Notes: generated from the letters alone by a model not told the origin. A stretch of DNA of 33,256 bases from Bacteroidales bacterium (GCA_016934395.1 JAFGSZ010000151.1:1-33256), one strand, 5' to 3'; positions 1 to 7,643 are shown, counted from the first letter of the stretch. Translations and numbers: made by a program.

Positions 1-2
1 AT

Positions 3-638
3 ACTGATAGGTTGTATTGTATTAACCGGAATATTCCAATGGATTACAATAAATTTCTTTATAAGTATTTATTTGGAATATATAGAGGTTATAATACCAT
101 TATAATGCAAAAAACAGATACCTTGAATAAGCAAAATTTTGACTGGAACAATATTATATTGCATGGGAAATCATATACTGTTATTCGACTTTTGGCATAT
201 GAAATAGGTGAAGATGCTTTCTATGAAGTATTCAAATATTGCCTAAACAATTACAAAGGTGTTAATGTAACTCTTGAAATGTTTCAAAACGTATGTGAAA
301 ATATTAGCCATCGCGATTTAGATACTTTCTTTCAACAATGGTTTTATTCTAATGATTTCCTTGAATATCGTGTTGATAGAATAATCGTTGATACAATAGA
401 CAACATATATCATACTGAAATTAAAATCAGTAAAACTGGTAAAGCCAATATATCTGAGATTGAAATTGAATTCAAATTGAGCAATGGTGAAATAATAAAT
501 CAGGTATTTGACGGTAAAGCAACCCAAGTGGTATTACGACAAGATTTTGAAAATCCTATAGAAAAGGTTGTCTTTGATCCAGATTTTAAGCTCCCACTCG
601 CTAATAAAATACCAGATTTGATGAAAAATATTAAATAA
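3..638 (+). CDS. M1-family metallopeptidase-like protein, C-terminal part (5' end outside window)
   Basis: The frame is open to the left edge, so the gene is cut by the window and only about 211 C-terminal residues are seen; the TTG at 12 is probably not a real start. The segment reads like the end of the M1 (gluzincin) aminopeptidase catalytic domain: a G-K-S-x-x-V-I-R-L-L stretch, then an I-G-E-D-A-F helix and a D-L-D-x-F-F-x-Q-W-F motif typical of the family, followed by a beta-rich tail. The HExxH zinc site would lie upstream and cannot be checked. At the place where M1 enzymes have a catalytic Tyr (Y-x-K-G), this protein has His (codon 162-164), so activity may be altered or lost. Family assignment is fairly sure, activity is not. 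Confidence 0.7.
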   Translation, partial: TDRLYCINRNIPMDYNKFLYKYLFGIYRGYNTIIMQKTDTLNKQNFDWNNIILHGKSYTVIRLLAYEIGEDAFYEVFKYCLNNYKGVNVTLEMFQNVCENISHRDLDTFFQQWFYSNDFLEYRVDRIIVDTIDNIYHTEIKISKTGKANISEIEIEFKLSNGEIINQVFDGKATQVVLRQDFENPIEKVVFDPDFKLPLANKIPDLMKNIK

Positions 639-643
639 CTAAT

Positions 644-699
644 GCCAACAATCAAGGATTCGGGGCGTGCGCAGCACAGAGCCTGAATCAGGTGTTGAC
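644..699. repeat. attC-like imperfect palindrome downstream of the first gene
   Basis: Six bases after the stop codon at 638 lies a 56-bp imperfect palindrome. Its outer arms are GCCAACA (644-650) and TGTTGAC (693-699). Inside it pair GATTC (657-661) with GAATC (684-688), GGC with GCC, and a central GTGC-GCA-GCAC hairpin. This bulged, nested layout resembles integron attC sites, but the ends do not fit the strict RYYYAAC/GTTRRRY core and no integrase is in the window. It could instead be a terminator-like hairpin or a REP-type repeat. Confidence 0.4.
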
Positions 700-738
700 T
701 GACCTTAGGCCTATAGGGAATAAGTAAGTTTGGGTAGT

Positions 739-759
739 GGATATCCTTGTAAGGTATCC
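739..759. repeat. Short imperfect inverted repeat in the 639-1093 intergenic region
   Basis: GGATATCCTT and AAGGTATCC face each other across two bases, with one bulged base. It lies in the 455-bp region between the peptidase-like gene and the Crp/Fnr gene. That region otherwise holds the attC-like palindrome, a promoter-like box pair and a leader hairpin. No convincing gene is seen there. Confidence 0.35.
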
Positions 760-998
760 GGATGTAATGCATTTATTCACTGGCTTTTAGTTTCTGATTC
801 TTTCTATAAGACCTGAGTGAACCGGGAGAAATAAAAATGCATGTTTTAAGCGCCTGTTATTTATTGAGGTTTTATTTGCGAATACACCCTTAATTTTTTA
901 CATTTAGTTTCAGGTTATTTGGCAAAAGAAATTTGGCTGAGGTTTTATCGGGTTCTAACCTTTTAATTATTATAAATACGTCTTGTTTGAAAACAGAC

Positions 999-1028
999 TT
1001 TTGAATCTGAATGTATACCGTACTTTTA
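999..1028 (+). promoter_or_regulatory. Candidate Bacteroidota promoter of the Crp/Fnr gene
   Basis: TTTTG at 999-1003 is followed after 17 bases by TACTTTTA at 1021-1028. This is one base off the TAnnTTTG -7 box used by Bacteroidota sigma-ABfr. Transcription would start near 1035, giving a leader of about 60 bases that contains the hairpin at 1048-1068. Confidence 0.35.
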
Positions 1029-1047
1029 TAAAAACAGAAAAAATATC

Positions 1048-1068
1048 CCGGTAACCACCCGTTACCGG
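1048..1068. promoter_or_regulatory. Perfect 8-bp inverted repeat upstream of the Crp/Fnr gene
   Basis: CCGGTAAC (1048-1055) and GTTACCGG (1061-1068) are perfect complements around a 5-base loop, ending 25 bases before the ATG at 1094. It could be an operator for autoregulation or a leader hairpin. No T-run follows, so it is not a terminator. Confidence 0.45.
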
Positions 1069-1093
1069 CTGACTAAAACCATTAAAGAAAAAC

Positions 1094-1657
1094 ATGAATT
1101 TAACCAAGTGGAGTATCGATAAATACAATTTAACGGAAGAGGAAATGAAACTTACGCTGGGCAGTTATGTTCCCAAAACGATAAAAGCAAATGATTTTTT
1201 CCTCAAAGAAGGCGAAATTTGTAATTATATCGGTTATGTAACAAAAGGCTTGCTGAGGTCTTATTTTTATGATGACCAGGCAAATGAAATAACTACAAGT
1301 TTTTTTCCGGAGAGTACGCTGATTATTGCATTAGACAGTTTTAACAACCGGGCGCCATCCAAAGAGTTTATTAAAGCAATTGAAGACTCAGAGCTTAGTG
1401 TTGTAAGCTATCTGCGACAAATGGAACTTTATCAGTTGATTCCTGCATGGAACCAGATTTGCAAGGATTTGGGCGATATAAAAATAGGTGAAATGCTGAA
1501 CCGTACCGAAAATTTTCAAACCCTCACAGCCGCAGAGCGATATCAGAGATTTTGTAAAGAATATCCCCAATTATTGCAGCGGGTAAATCTTGGTTATATC
1601 GCATCTTATATTGGAGTTGATAATGCAACTTTGAGCCGGATCAGAAAAAAGAAATAA
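1094..1657 (+). CDS. Crp/Fnr-family transcriptional regulator
   Basis: 187 residues. The N-terminal two thirds (about 25-115) has the cupin-like cyclic-nucleotide-binding fold pattern of the Crp/Fnr family (F-L-K-E-G-E-I-C near 34-43, followed by Y-V-T-K-G-L-L-R). The C-terminus carries a short helix-turn-helix (L-G-Y-I-A-S-Y-I-G-V-D-N-A-T-L-S-R-I). There is no Cys set for an iron-sulfur cluster, so it is not a classical FNR. The ligand is unknown. The NmrA-like gene starts 78 bases downstream, and the spacer holds palindromes that this regulator could bind. In Bacteroidota such regulators often sit beside an oxidoreductase that they probably control; that link is inferred here. Confidence 0.85.
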   Translation: MNLTKWSIDKYNLTEEEMKLTLGSYVPKTIKANDFFLKEGEICNYIGYVTKGLLRSYFYDDQANEITTSFFPESTLIIALDSFNNRAPSKEFIKAIEDSELSVVSYLRQMELYQLIPAWNQICKDLGDIKIGEMLNRTENFQTLTAAERYQRFCKEYPQLLQRVNLGYIASYIGVDNATLSRIRKKK

Positions 1658-1660
1658 CGA

Positions 1661-1678
1661 TTTTGACTTTTGTCAAAA
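1661..1678. promoter_or_regulatory. TTTTGAC/GTCAAAA inverted repeat, candidate operator
   Basis: TTTTGAC (1661-1667) and GTCAAAA (1672-1678) flank four Ts. A further direct copy, TTTTGAC, lies at 1684-1690. The site starts three bases after the regulator stop codon and precedes the NmrA-like gene. The TTTGAC half-site resembles Crp/Fnr-type half-sites (TTGAT/TGTGA class) in size and symmetry only; binding is inferred. Confidence 0.45.
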
Positions 1679-1700
1679 GATCATTTTGACATCCCTTCAT

Positions 1701-1734
1701 ACATTTGTCTGAAAATAAAAATTAAGACAAATGT
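1701..1734. promoter_or_regulatory. Perfect 10-bp inverted repeat ending at the NmrA-like start codon
   Basis: ACATTTGTCT (1701-1710) and AGACAAATGT (1725-1734) are perfect complements with a 14-base spacer. The right arm ends one base before the ATG at 1736. In mRNA it would form a hairpin covering the ribosome-binding region; in DNA it could be an operator. Confidence 0.5.
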
Positions 1735-1735
1735 T

Positions 1736-2674
1736 ATGAAGGAAAAAATTAAAATCAGTATTATCGGCGGTACCGGAAACCTGGGCGTTCCTGTTGTTAA
1801 ATTTCTTTTACAATCGGGTTTTGAAATTACGCTTATTGTAAGAAACATAAACAAAGCAAAGCAATTATTTCAAAACAGTGAAAAATTGCAAATAATTAAA
1901 GCAGATTTGAAGAATGTATCTGAATTAAGATCGGCACTTTCAGATACTGAATATCTTTATCTCAGCCTTTCAACACCAACTACAGATATTAATATTCCGT
2001 TTTCTGCAGAGCGTGAAGGCGTTGCCAATATTCTTGAAGCCATAAACAAGGTAAAAATCAGGCAAATTATTGCAATATCGGGCTTAGGAGCATTTGATAA
2101 CGTTCACAAACCGGCTGGATTTAAATTTGTGCCCAACATAATTCGCAAACAAGGTCATAAACTAATTAAAAATTCAGGAATACCCTATACCATTTTGCAT
2201 TGCAGTTGGTTTGCCGACAGTTTTGTAATCTACCGCCGAAATAACGTGTATTCGGTAATAGGGAATACTATTGATCCAATTTATTTTACCAATTGTTATG
2301 ATTATACCAAACATTTAATAAATGTTTTAGGAAATCCCGGAGCATTCTTTAAAGAATTTCCAATACAGGGCGATAAAGGATTTACGCATCCCCTGGCAGC
2401 AAAGACTTTTTTGGATGTTTATTCGGAAAATACAAAAATCAAACTTTTACCTGCAGGTATTATTAAATTTTTGGCTCTTTTCAGCAAGGAGATGAAATAT
2501 GTAAAACATATGAGCGATTATTTCTTTGATTCGAGCGAAACATTTTTAGCAGAAGAGTTTAACACATACAAAATATTAGGTTCCCCGTTCCTTAGCTTAA
2601 CACAATATGCTGAAAAATTAAAAGAAGAAAAGATTTATGAACACCTGGAAAAGAGGGGGAATTATAAAAATTAG
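1736..2674 (+). CDS. NmrA-like NAD(P)-binding atypical short-chain dehydrogenase
   Basis: 312 residues from the ATG at 1736. An upstream in-frame TTG at 1670 would place 22 odd residues before the Rossmann fold and would lie within the palindrome, so the ATG is preferred. The first beta-alpha-beta unit has G-G-T-G-N-L-G (about residues 11-17), the NmrA-type dinucleotide motif. There is an A-I-S-G-L-G segment in the position of the SDR active strand, but no clear Y-x3-K catalytic pair, as is common in NmrA-like redox sensors and quinone or flavin reductases. It follows the Crp/Fnr gene and precedes a flavodoxin by 61 bases, which suggests a small redox unit. The substrate is unknown. Confidence 0.8.
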   Translation: MKEKIKISIIGGTGNLGVPVVKFLLQSGFEITLIVRNINKAKQLFQNSEKLQIIKADLKNVSELRSALSDTEYLYLSLSTPTTDINIPFSAEREGVANILEAINKVKIRQIIAISGLGAFDNVHKPAGFKFVPNIIRKQGHKLIKNSGIPYTILHCSWFADSFVIYRRNNVYSVIGNTIDPIYFTNCYDYTKHLINVLGNPGAFFKEFPIQGDKGFTHPLAAKTFLDVYSENTKIKLLPAGIIKFLALFSKEMKYVKHMSDYFFDSSETFLAEEFNTYKILGSPFLSLTQYAEKLKEEKIYEHLEKRGNYKN

Positions 2675-2735
2675 CCAGGCAACATTCTTTTGGATCTGAA
2701 TAAATTGAAATTATAAAAACTATAAATTATTAATT

Positions 2736-3158
2736 ATGAAAAAAGCAATTATTTTTTACCAGAGTAAAACCGGGACTACCAAAAAATACGCGCAGGAGAT
2801 TAGTGCATATCTTCAGGCAAAACAGATCAATACATCCTCTGTTCCGGTTGGAGAATATAAGGAGAATTTACTCCAGGATATTGATTATATATTAATGGGA
2901 TGTTGGACAAAAGGATTAATGGTAATTTTTCAAAAACCTGATGAGATATGGAGCGATTTTGCAAAAAAAATACCCGTTCCGGAACATACCAAATTGGCTT
3001 TATTTGCAACATATAAGATCAGAACGGGGAGTATGTTTAAAAATATGGCAAAACATTTTAACCCTGCACCTAATCTGTCTCTTCCAAACCTTAAGTCGCG
3101 CAATGGTAAACTTTCCGATAAGGACAAAATTATTTTAGATGAATTTGTAGAAAATTAA
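2736..3158 (+). CDS. Flavodoxin-family protein
   Basis: 140 residues, the length of a short-chain flavodoxin. The N-terminus has the FMN phosphate loop S-K-T-G-T-T-K (residues 10-16) directly after the first strand. Strands I-D-Y-I-L-M-G and L-A-L-F-A-T-Y follow at the usual places. It is expected to be a cytoplasmic single-electron carrier or a small FMN reductase. It sits between the NmrA-like gene and a small membrane protein (14 bases downstream), probably in one transcript with both. Confidence 0.8.
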   Translation: MKKAIIFYQSKTGTTKKYAQEISAYLQAKQINTSSVPVGEYKENLLQDIDYILMGCWTKGLMVIFQKPDEIWSDFAKKIPVPEHTKLALFATYKIRTGSMFKNMAKHFNPAPNLSLPNLKSRNGKLSDKDKIILDEFVEN

Positions 3159-3172
3159 AACAAATTATTCAA

Positions 3173-3553
3173 ATGAAAAAAATTACAACCTGGATTAATT
3201 TCACAAGTATAACATTGATAATTTTAGGCTTAATTCATTTAGCAGCAATAATAGTGGTTGCTCCGATGTATAAAAATCTGTCGGATAAGCAGTTTTCTGT
3301 TTTTGTATTTATGTATCTGGCAACTGGTTTAGGTACTGTTTTACCTGGAATAATTGCCAGGCTTCAAATAAATGCTTTAGAAAACAAAAGTAAAATTGCG
3401 TGGAAAACGCTGTTGATTTGCACTGTCTATACAGTGATTATTGGGATTGGAGCGGTTATTGAAATGACGGACAATCCATTTGCATATATTATTTTAATTA
3501 TTGGTATATCACTTTTAATACCTGCTGTTTCGATTAAGAAACATATTTGGTAA
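3173..3553 (+). CDS. Small four-helix integral membrane protein, unknown function
   Basis: 126 residues made almost entirely of four hydrophobic segments (about 8-28, 40-62, 78-97 and 100-120), with short basic loops and a K-K-H-I-W C-terminus. No recognisable motif. It starts 14 bases after the flavodoxin stop, so it is likely co-transcribed and might anchor or serve that redox unit. This is context only. Confidence 0.65.
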   Translation: MKKITTWINFTSITLIILGLIHLAAIIVVAPMYKNLSDKQFSVFVFMYLATGLGTVLPGIIARLQINALENKSKIAWKTLLICTVYTVIIGIGAVIEMTDNPFAYIILIIGISLLIPAVSIKKHIW

Positions 3554-3602
3554 AACATAATCAACTGCGGAGCCAGGCATAACTAATTAAAAACAATTAA
3601 CG

Positions 3603-3712
3603 ATGAATTTAACAAAACTTGTACAATTATTTATTGTATTTATGATTACTTGTTTTTTAATCAGGAGGATGAATCTCACATTAAACTTGTAGACTCTTTT
3701 TTTAGAGAATAA
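3603..3712 (+). pseudogene. Frameshifted 5' fragment of a secreted protein gene
   Basis: An ATG at 3603 opens a hydrophobic signal-like stretch ending F-M-I-T-C-F that runs into a six-T run (3653-3658). In frame it stops at 3692. One extra T would join it to a hydrophilic sequence N-Q-E-D-E-S-H-I-K-L-V-D-S-F-F-R-E, ending at TAA 3710-3712. The joined product looks like the beginning of an exported or lipoprotein enzyme, possibly a beta-lactamase-like serine hydrolase, with no remaining body. The rest of the 3553-4013 gap shows no gene. Confidence 0.4.
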
Positions 3713-3810
3713 GACAATGATTAATATCAAAGATAACAAAAGCAAGTGCCCAACTCTCTTCTAAGCCAAAAACTAGTTAAGCCGGAATAAATCAGCCAAC
3801 GATTAAAACT

Positions 3811-3827
3811 CCCGGAATTATTCCGGG
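3811..3827. repeat. Short GC-rich hairpin in intergenic region
   Basis: CCCGGAA and TTCCGGG around a TTA loop make a 7-bp stem. No T-run follows on the plus strand; on the minus strand a short TTTT follows. It may be a weak terminator or a leftover of the decayed gene at 3603. Confidence 0.3.
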
Positions 3828-4013
3828 TAACCGCAATGAAGGTTCCGGAAATCTACGCTGCGTGACTATTATTTTCAGATAATACATATTTTTTTGAGGT
3901 AAAATACAATTCCGGTTGAATAAAGATAATTTTGGTGGAATTTATGCATCTTATTTCACAGGTATTCGTAAGCAATTAATGTTTTTACAGGATTGACTAA
4001 TTATAAATTTAAT

Positions 4014-4667
4014 ATGAAAGTAATTCGCACTGCGGGAGTCCAGCTACGATCAAACTATACTGTAATTTTTGGCATGTTAATATTATCTGCTGTATTGGTG
4101 GGTTTGGTGTATTTTGTCCATATCTGGAAGAATGTACCTACTGAAAATTTAACGCGCGATCCGAATTCCATTGCAAAACTTCCCTTTTATAACGGCTTTT
4201 TATCCCAGGTTGGATTATTTCTTTGGGCAGCTACAGCAGCCATTACCCTGTTTTATGCGTATATTTTATCAAAACAGGCAACTGCCCGAAAACTCAGAAT
4301 TTTTTTAGGTTTTTCCGGAGCAATAACGTTAATGCTTGGATTTGATGATGCGTTTTTATTGCATGAAGAATTTTTTCCGGGTATGGGCATCCCTGAAAAA
4401 CTGGTAATTTTCAGCTACCTTCTGATAATAATTTTTTATCTGATAAGTTTCAGGACAACAATACTCAATTCTGAATTTATACTACTTGCTATTGCATTTC
4501 TGTTTTTTGGAATTTCAGTTATTATTGATAAACCCGGTACCACGGGCTTTCAGTTTATTCTGATTGAAGATGGTTCAAAACTTACGGGTATTTTATTCTG
4601 GTTATTTTATTTTTCAAGAATTATTACGGCAGAGCTTACCATAGATACCCGGCAAAATAAGATATAA
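4014..4667 (+). CDS. Multi-pass membrane protein with DDxFxxHE motif, unknown function
   Basis: 217 residues from the ATG at 4014; an in-frame TTG at 3993 would add only seven residues. About six hydrophobic helices are visible (near 17-37, 62-85, 96-110, 128-148, 155-170 and 186-206). After the third helix comes a conserved-looking acidic/His motif, F-D-D-A-F-L-L-H-E-E-F-F (residues 110-121). DDxFxxHE motifs recur in uncharacterised bacterial membrane proteins and could bind a metal. It has no close operon partner: the GH5 gene is 230 bases further on and has its own promoter candidate. Confidence 0.65.
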   Translation: MKVIRTAGVQLRSNYTVIFGMLILSAVLVGLVYFVHIWKNVPTENLTRDPNSIAKLPFYNGFLSQVGLFLWAATAAITLFYAYILSKQATARKLRIFLGFSGAITLMLGFDDAFLLHEEFFPGMGIPEKLVIFSYLLIIIFYLISFRTTILNSEFILLAIAFLFFGISVIIDKPGTTGFQFILIEDGSKLTGILFWLFYFSRIITAELTIDTRQNKI

Positions 4668-4805
4668 CCTGCATTTCTTAAAATAATTTGTAAGCAATAA
4701 GATTACTGCAATATCAACTAGTCAGCAGTACCACTAATCTGTGTACCGGGAATAAAACAGTGGAGAATAGGTGACAAATGAAGTTTGCCCTTTATAATCT
4801 CAGGG

Positions 4806-4835
4806 TTTTGTGTATTGATGTTGTGGTTTATTTTG
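4806..4835 (+). promoter_or_regulatory. Candidate promoter of the GH5 gene
   Basis: TTTTG (4806-4810) and TATTTTG (4829-4835) are spaced by 18 bases, close to the Bacteroidota TTTG / TAnnTTTG arrangement (one base short in the -7 box). A leader of about 55 bases would precede the ATG at 4900. Confidence 0.35.
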
Positions 4836-4899
4836 GTAAATTGTAAATCCAAAAAAAATCAATAAAATACATCAATACCTGAATAAAATTCTGACTATT

Positions 4900-5967
4900 A
4901 TGAAAAAACACCGGTTTTATCTTACTATTATTTTTATAAGCATTTTTTGTATCCAAAATATGCCGGCCCAGGATGCCCGGCCCTGGTTTCAGGACAGGCC
5001 CTGGCAACGCCCTGTGCCAAATCCAAAGGCCAAAGTCCTTCCATTAATCAAAGTAGAGGGAAACAAATTTGTCAACACAAAGGGCGAGACCATACTCTTT
5101 AGGGGCATGTCCATTTCCGATCCTGATAAAGTGGAGCGACAGGGGCAATGGAGTAGAAAGCATTTTGAACAGGTGAAAGAAATGGGAACAAAAATTGTCC
5201 GTATACCGGTCCACCCGGTAGCATGGCGTGAACGAACACCAGAAAAATATATAGAACTGCTCGATCAGGCCGTGGAATGGTGTACCGACCTGGGCATGTA
5301 TGTCCTTATAGACTGGCATTCGATCGGGAACCTGGGTATGGAACTTTTTCAGAACCCTATGTACAATACTACAAAACAGGAAACCTATGAATTCTGGCGA
5401 ACTATTGCACGGCATTTTAACGGGCACAATACTGTGGCCTTTTACGAGATATTTAATGAGCCTACACTTTACAGGGGTCAGTTGGGTTCCATGTCGTGGT
5501 CAGAATGGAAAACCATCAACGAAAATATCATTCACCTGATGCGGTCTTTTGATGCGGAAACCATTCCACTTGTTGCCGGCCTGGATTGGGCATATGACCT
5601 TACACCCATTCTTATCGAACCGATAAATGCAGAAGGTATTGGATATGTATCACACCCCTATGCGCATAAAAGCAGTAAACCCTGGGAACCAAAATGGGAG
5701 GAAAATTTTGGTTTTGCTTCCAGCCAGTATCCGGTGGTAGTAACCGAGTTTGGGTTCTGGCTGCGTGACGGGGAAACTATTGATGCCGATTTTTACAGCA
5801 ACAGAATAGTGAACTATCTTGAAGATAAGGGGATCAGCTGGATCTGCTGGGTGTTCGATCCGGAATGGGGCCCGGCAATGCTGAAATCGTGGAACTACGA
5901 CCTTACCGAATGTGGTATTTTTTTTAAAAAAGCCATGCACGAAGAGTTGGATTTTCAGAAGAAATAA
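4900..5967 (+). CDS. Secreted glycoside hydrolase family 5 (cellulase/mannanase-like)
   Basis: 355 residues. A signal peptide (1 to about 24, ending N-M-P-A-Q) directs export. A Trp/Pro-rich linker follows, then a single (beta/alpha)8 barrel. GH5 landmarks are visible: R-I-P-V-H-P with Arg101, D-W-H-S with His140, F-N-E-P with the acid/base Glu187, H-P-Y with His252 and Tyr254, T-E-F-G with the nucleophile Glu283, and a C-terminal I-S-W-I-C-W near 312-317. It should hydrolyse beta-1,4-linked glucan or mannan; the subfamily cannot be decided by eye. There is no carbohydrate-binding module, no T9SS tail and no SusC/SusD pair nearby, so it is not part of a visible PUL. Catalytic residues are complete. 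Confidence 0.9.
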   Translation: MKKHRFYLTIIFISIFCIQNMPAQDARPWFQDRPWQRPVPNPKAKVLPLIKVEGNKFVNTKGETILFRGMSISDPDKVERQGQWSRKHFEQVKEMGTKIVRIPVHPVAWRERTPEKYIELLDQAVEWCTDLGMYVLIDWHSIGNLGMELFQNPMYNTTKQETYEFWRTIARHFNGHNTVAFYEIFNEPTLYRGQLGSMSWSEWKTINENIIHLMRSFDAETIPLVAGLDWAYDLTPILIEPINAEGIGYVSHPYAHKSSKPWEPKWEENFGFASSQYPVVVTEFGFWLRDGETIDADFYSNRIVNYLEDKGISWICWVFDPEWGPAMLKSWNYDLTECGIFFKKAMHEELDFQKK

Positions 5968-6861
5968 ATGGGATACATCTTTAATTATAGTTGATTACAA
6001 AAAAGTCAAGCGAAAATTTAAATACTCAATTGAGGAATTGGGCCATGACCGGATTCACTAAAATGAAATACTGCTTTATGGCTCGAAAAAGGTAATAGAT
6101 ATTTTTTAATATTCCGGTAGTCTCTTCAGCCACATTGGATGCAGTGAGACAGTTTGAGACAATTTTTTTGCCGGCAAAATTTAATATGGACTGACATAGC
6201 ATAGGGATAAACAGTTGAGCTGAATGAAGCATTGGAGAATGTGGAAATGTTTTAAAAATATAACAAACTTTATATTATATAAGAGAAGAAGTACAACATT
6301 ACTTGTATTTGTTAGAAAACAATTTTGAGGGTTAATCTTAAAAAAATGCAATTCTGGTAATCCTAATCTAAAAACAGGATGTTTAAGTAAAAAAATTATA
6401 TAGGTTTTAAAGACTTATTATATTTATACATATTACGGAAACCTAGGTATACCTTCGTGGATGGCATCATGGATTAGTATTATATGTTTTTGATCTCCAA
6501 TAAAATATAATTAAAAGCTTGACATGAGTTATATAATTCTTTACTTTTAATTCATAGTTGATGTACGTATTCACGAAGCTGGTAATAATTGAGTCTTCGA
6601 TTATAAAAAATTCTTGCAGCTTCACTAACGAATGGGAAATAAAAAGCAATCCTTGATTTTGCCTGTAATTAATTGCAGGTAATGAAATACGGGAATGAGA
6701 AATTCTAAAAATCAGTAATTAACTAATAATCTGATCAGTTAATAAAATAACCACATAAGTAGATATTAAATATGTATGCCTGAAGGCTTTGAACAAATTA
6801 AATTCCAAGGCTCTTAAATGATCTTTTATTTAACCTATATATTAACCTAAAATTAATTAAA
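5968..6861. other. 895-bp gene-poor intergenic region
   Basis: No plausible plus-strand gene is seen. Two short minus-strand frames (6026-6232, 68 codons; 6467-6649, 60 codons) have peptide-like stretches but no recognisable family, start context or partner, and may be decayed genes. A near-perfect 18-bp palindrome, CCTGTAATTAATTGCAGG, lies at 6662-6679. The region is more AT-rich than its flanks. Confidence 0.5.
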
Positions 6862-7494
6862 ATGAAAAAATTTACTCTTTCTATGACCGTTATTGTGTTT
6901 TTGTTTTTAAATAGTAATGCACAGGATGAGGAGGTGAGAGGTCATTATAAAAGTGATGGTTTATATCTTTCTATGGCGCTTGGAGGAGGATATCTTTCAA
7001 TTAATAATGATATTACAAATGGCCCTTACAATAATATGAAAATGAAGGGACCAGGGATGGCATTTGATTTTAAACTTGGAGGTGCTGTTAAAGATAATTT
7101 GATCCTTCATGCAGATATAATGACCGTTAATTCATCTTCGGCAGATGTTACAGCAGACGGAGAAGAATTAGGAACGATTTCTGGTGATAATTCTGTTGGC
7201 GTTATGATGTTTGGCGCCGGGACCACGTATTATTTTATGCCGCAAAATGTCTTTATTTCAGGTACATTAGGAATTGGCGGATTTACGATAACATCAGGTG
7301 AAAATACATCATCAACTCAAAAAGGTTTTGGATTGTTTGTGAAACTTGGTAAAGAATGGTGGATTTCAAAAAACTGGGACTTGGGATTAAGTGCAGGATT
7401 TAATTATACCAATGTAAATAATAAAGCTGATGATATGACTGAAAAATTATCAGGAACATCATTTGGATTATGTGTAAATGCTACATTCAATTGA
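6862..7494 (+). CDS. Outer-membrane beta-barrel protein
   Basis: 210 residues. The signal peptide (1-20, ending N-S-N-A-Q) is followed by about eight alternating amphipathic strands rich in Gly and aromatic residues. The last strand ends G-L-C-V-N-A-T-F-N, close to the terminal aromatic signature of barrel proteins. The size fits an eight-stranded OmpA/OmpX-like barrel of the porin-family type common in Bacteroidota. No periplasmic domain. It is separated from the next gene by a long inverted repeat and is probably transcribed alone. The specific role is unknown. Confidence 0.75.
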   Translation: MKKFTLSMTVIVFLFLNSNAQDEEVRGHYKSDGLYLSMALGGGYLSINNDITNGPYNNMKMKGPGMAFDFKLGGAVKDNLILHADIMTVNSSSADVTADGEELGTISGDNSVGVMMFGAGTTYYFMPQNVFISGTLGIGGFTITSGENTSSTQKGFGLFVKLGKEWWISKNWDLGLSAGFNYTNVNNKADDMTEKLSGTSFGLCVNATFN

Positions 7495-7550
7495 GATACA
7501 TTATATTTTTATTTTCAAATAACTTAGGTAATTGTAGAAATATGTAATTT

Positions 7551-7603
7551 CCATGGTAATATTTTCAATTAAATAACAAAGGAGAATGAAAATATTATCA
7601 TGG
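7551..7603. repeat. 17-bp inverted repeat between barrel gene and propeller gene
   Basis: The arms at 7551-7567 and 7587-7603 (CCATGGTAATATTTTCA and TGAAAATATTATCATGG) pair fully except for one G-T pair. The 19-base loop contains AAAGGAG. No T-run follows, so a simple Rho-independent terminator is not clear. It ends 40 bases before the next ATG. Confidence 0.55.
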
Positions 7604-7643
7604 TAACTTCCATAAAACCAATAAATATTTAAAGTATTATCTG

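Noticed and set aside
500-772. Minus-strand 90-codon frame across the peptidase end
   Set aside because: It overlaps the real peptidase frame and the palindrome; no family likeness.
6026-6232. Minus-strand 68-codon frame as a transposase remnant
   Set aside because: The peptide looks coding-like but matches no family I can name and has no terminal inverted repeats; left as part of the intergenic entry.
6467-6649. Minus-strand 60-codon frame with I-I-E-D-S, response-regulator-like
   Set aside because: Only a five-residue likeness, no Asp phosphorylation site and no further receiver motifs.
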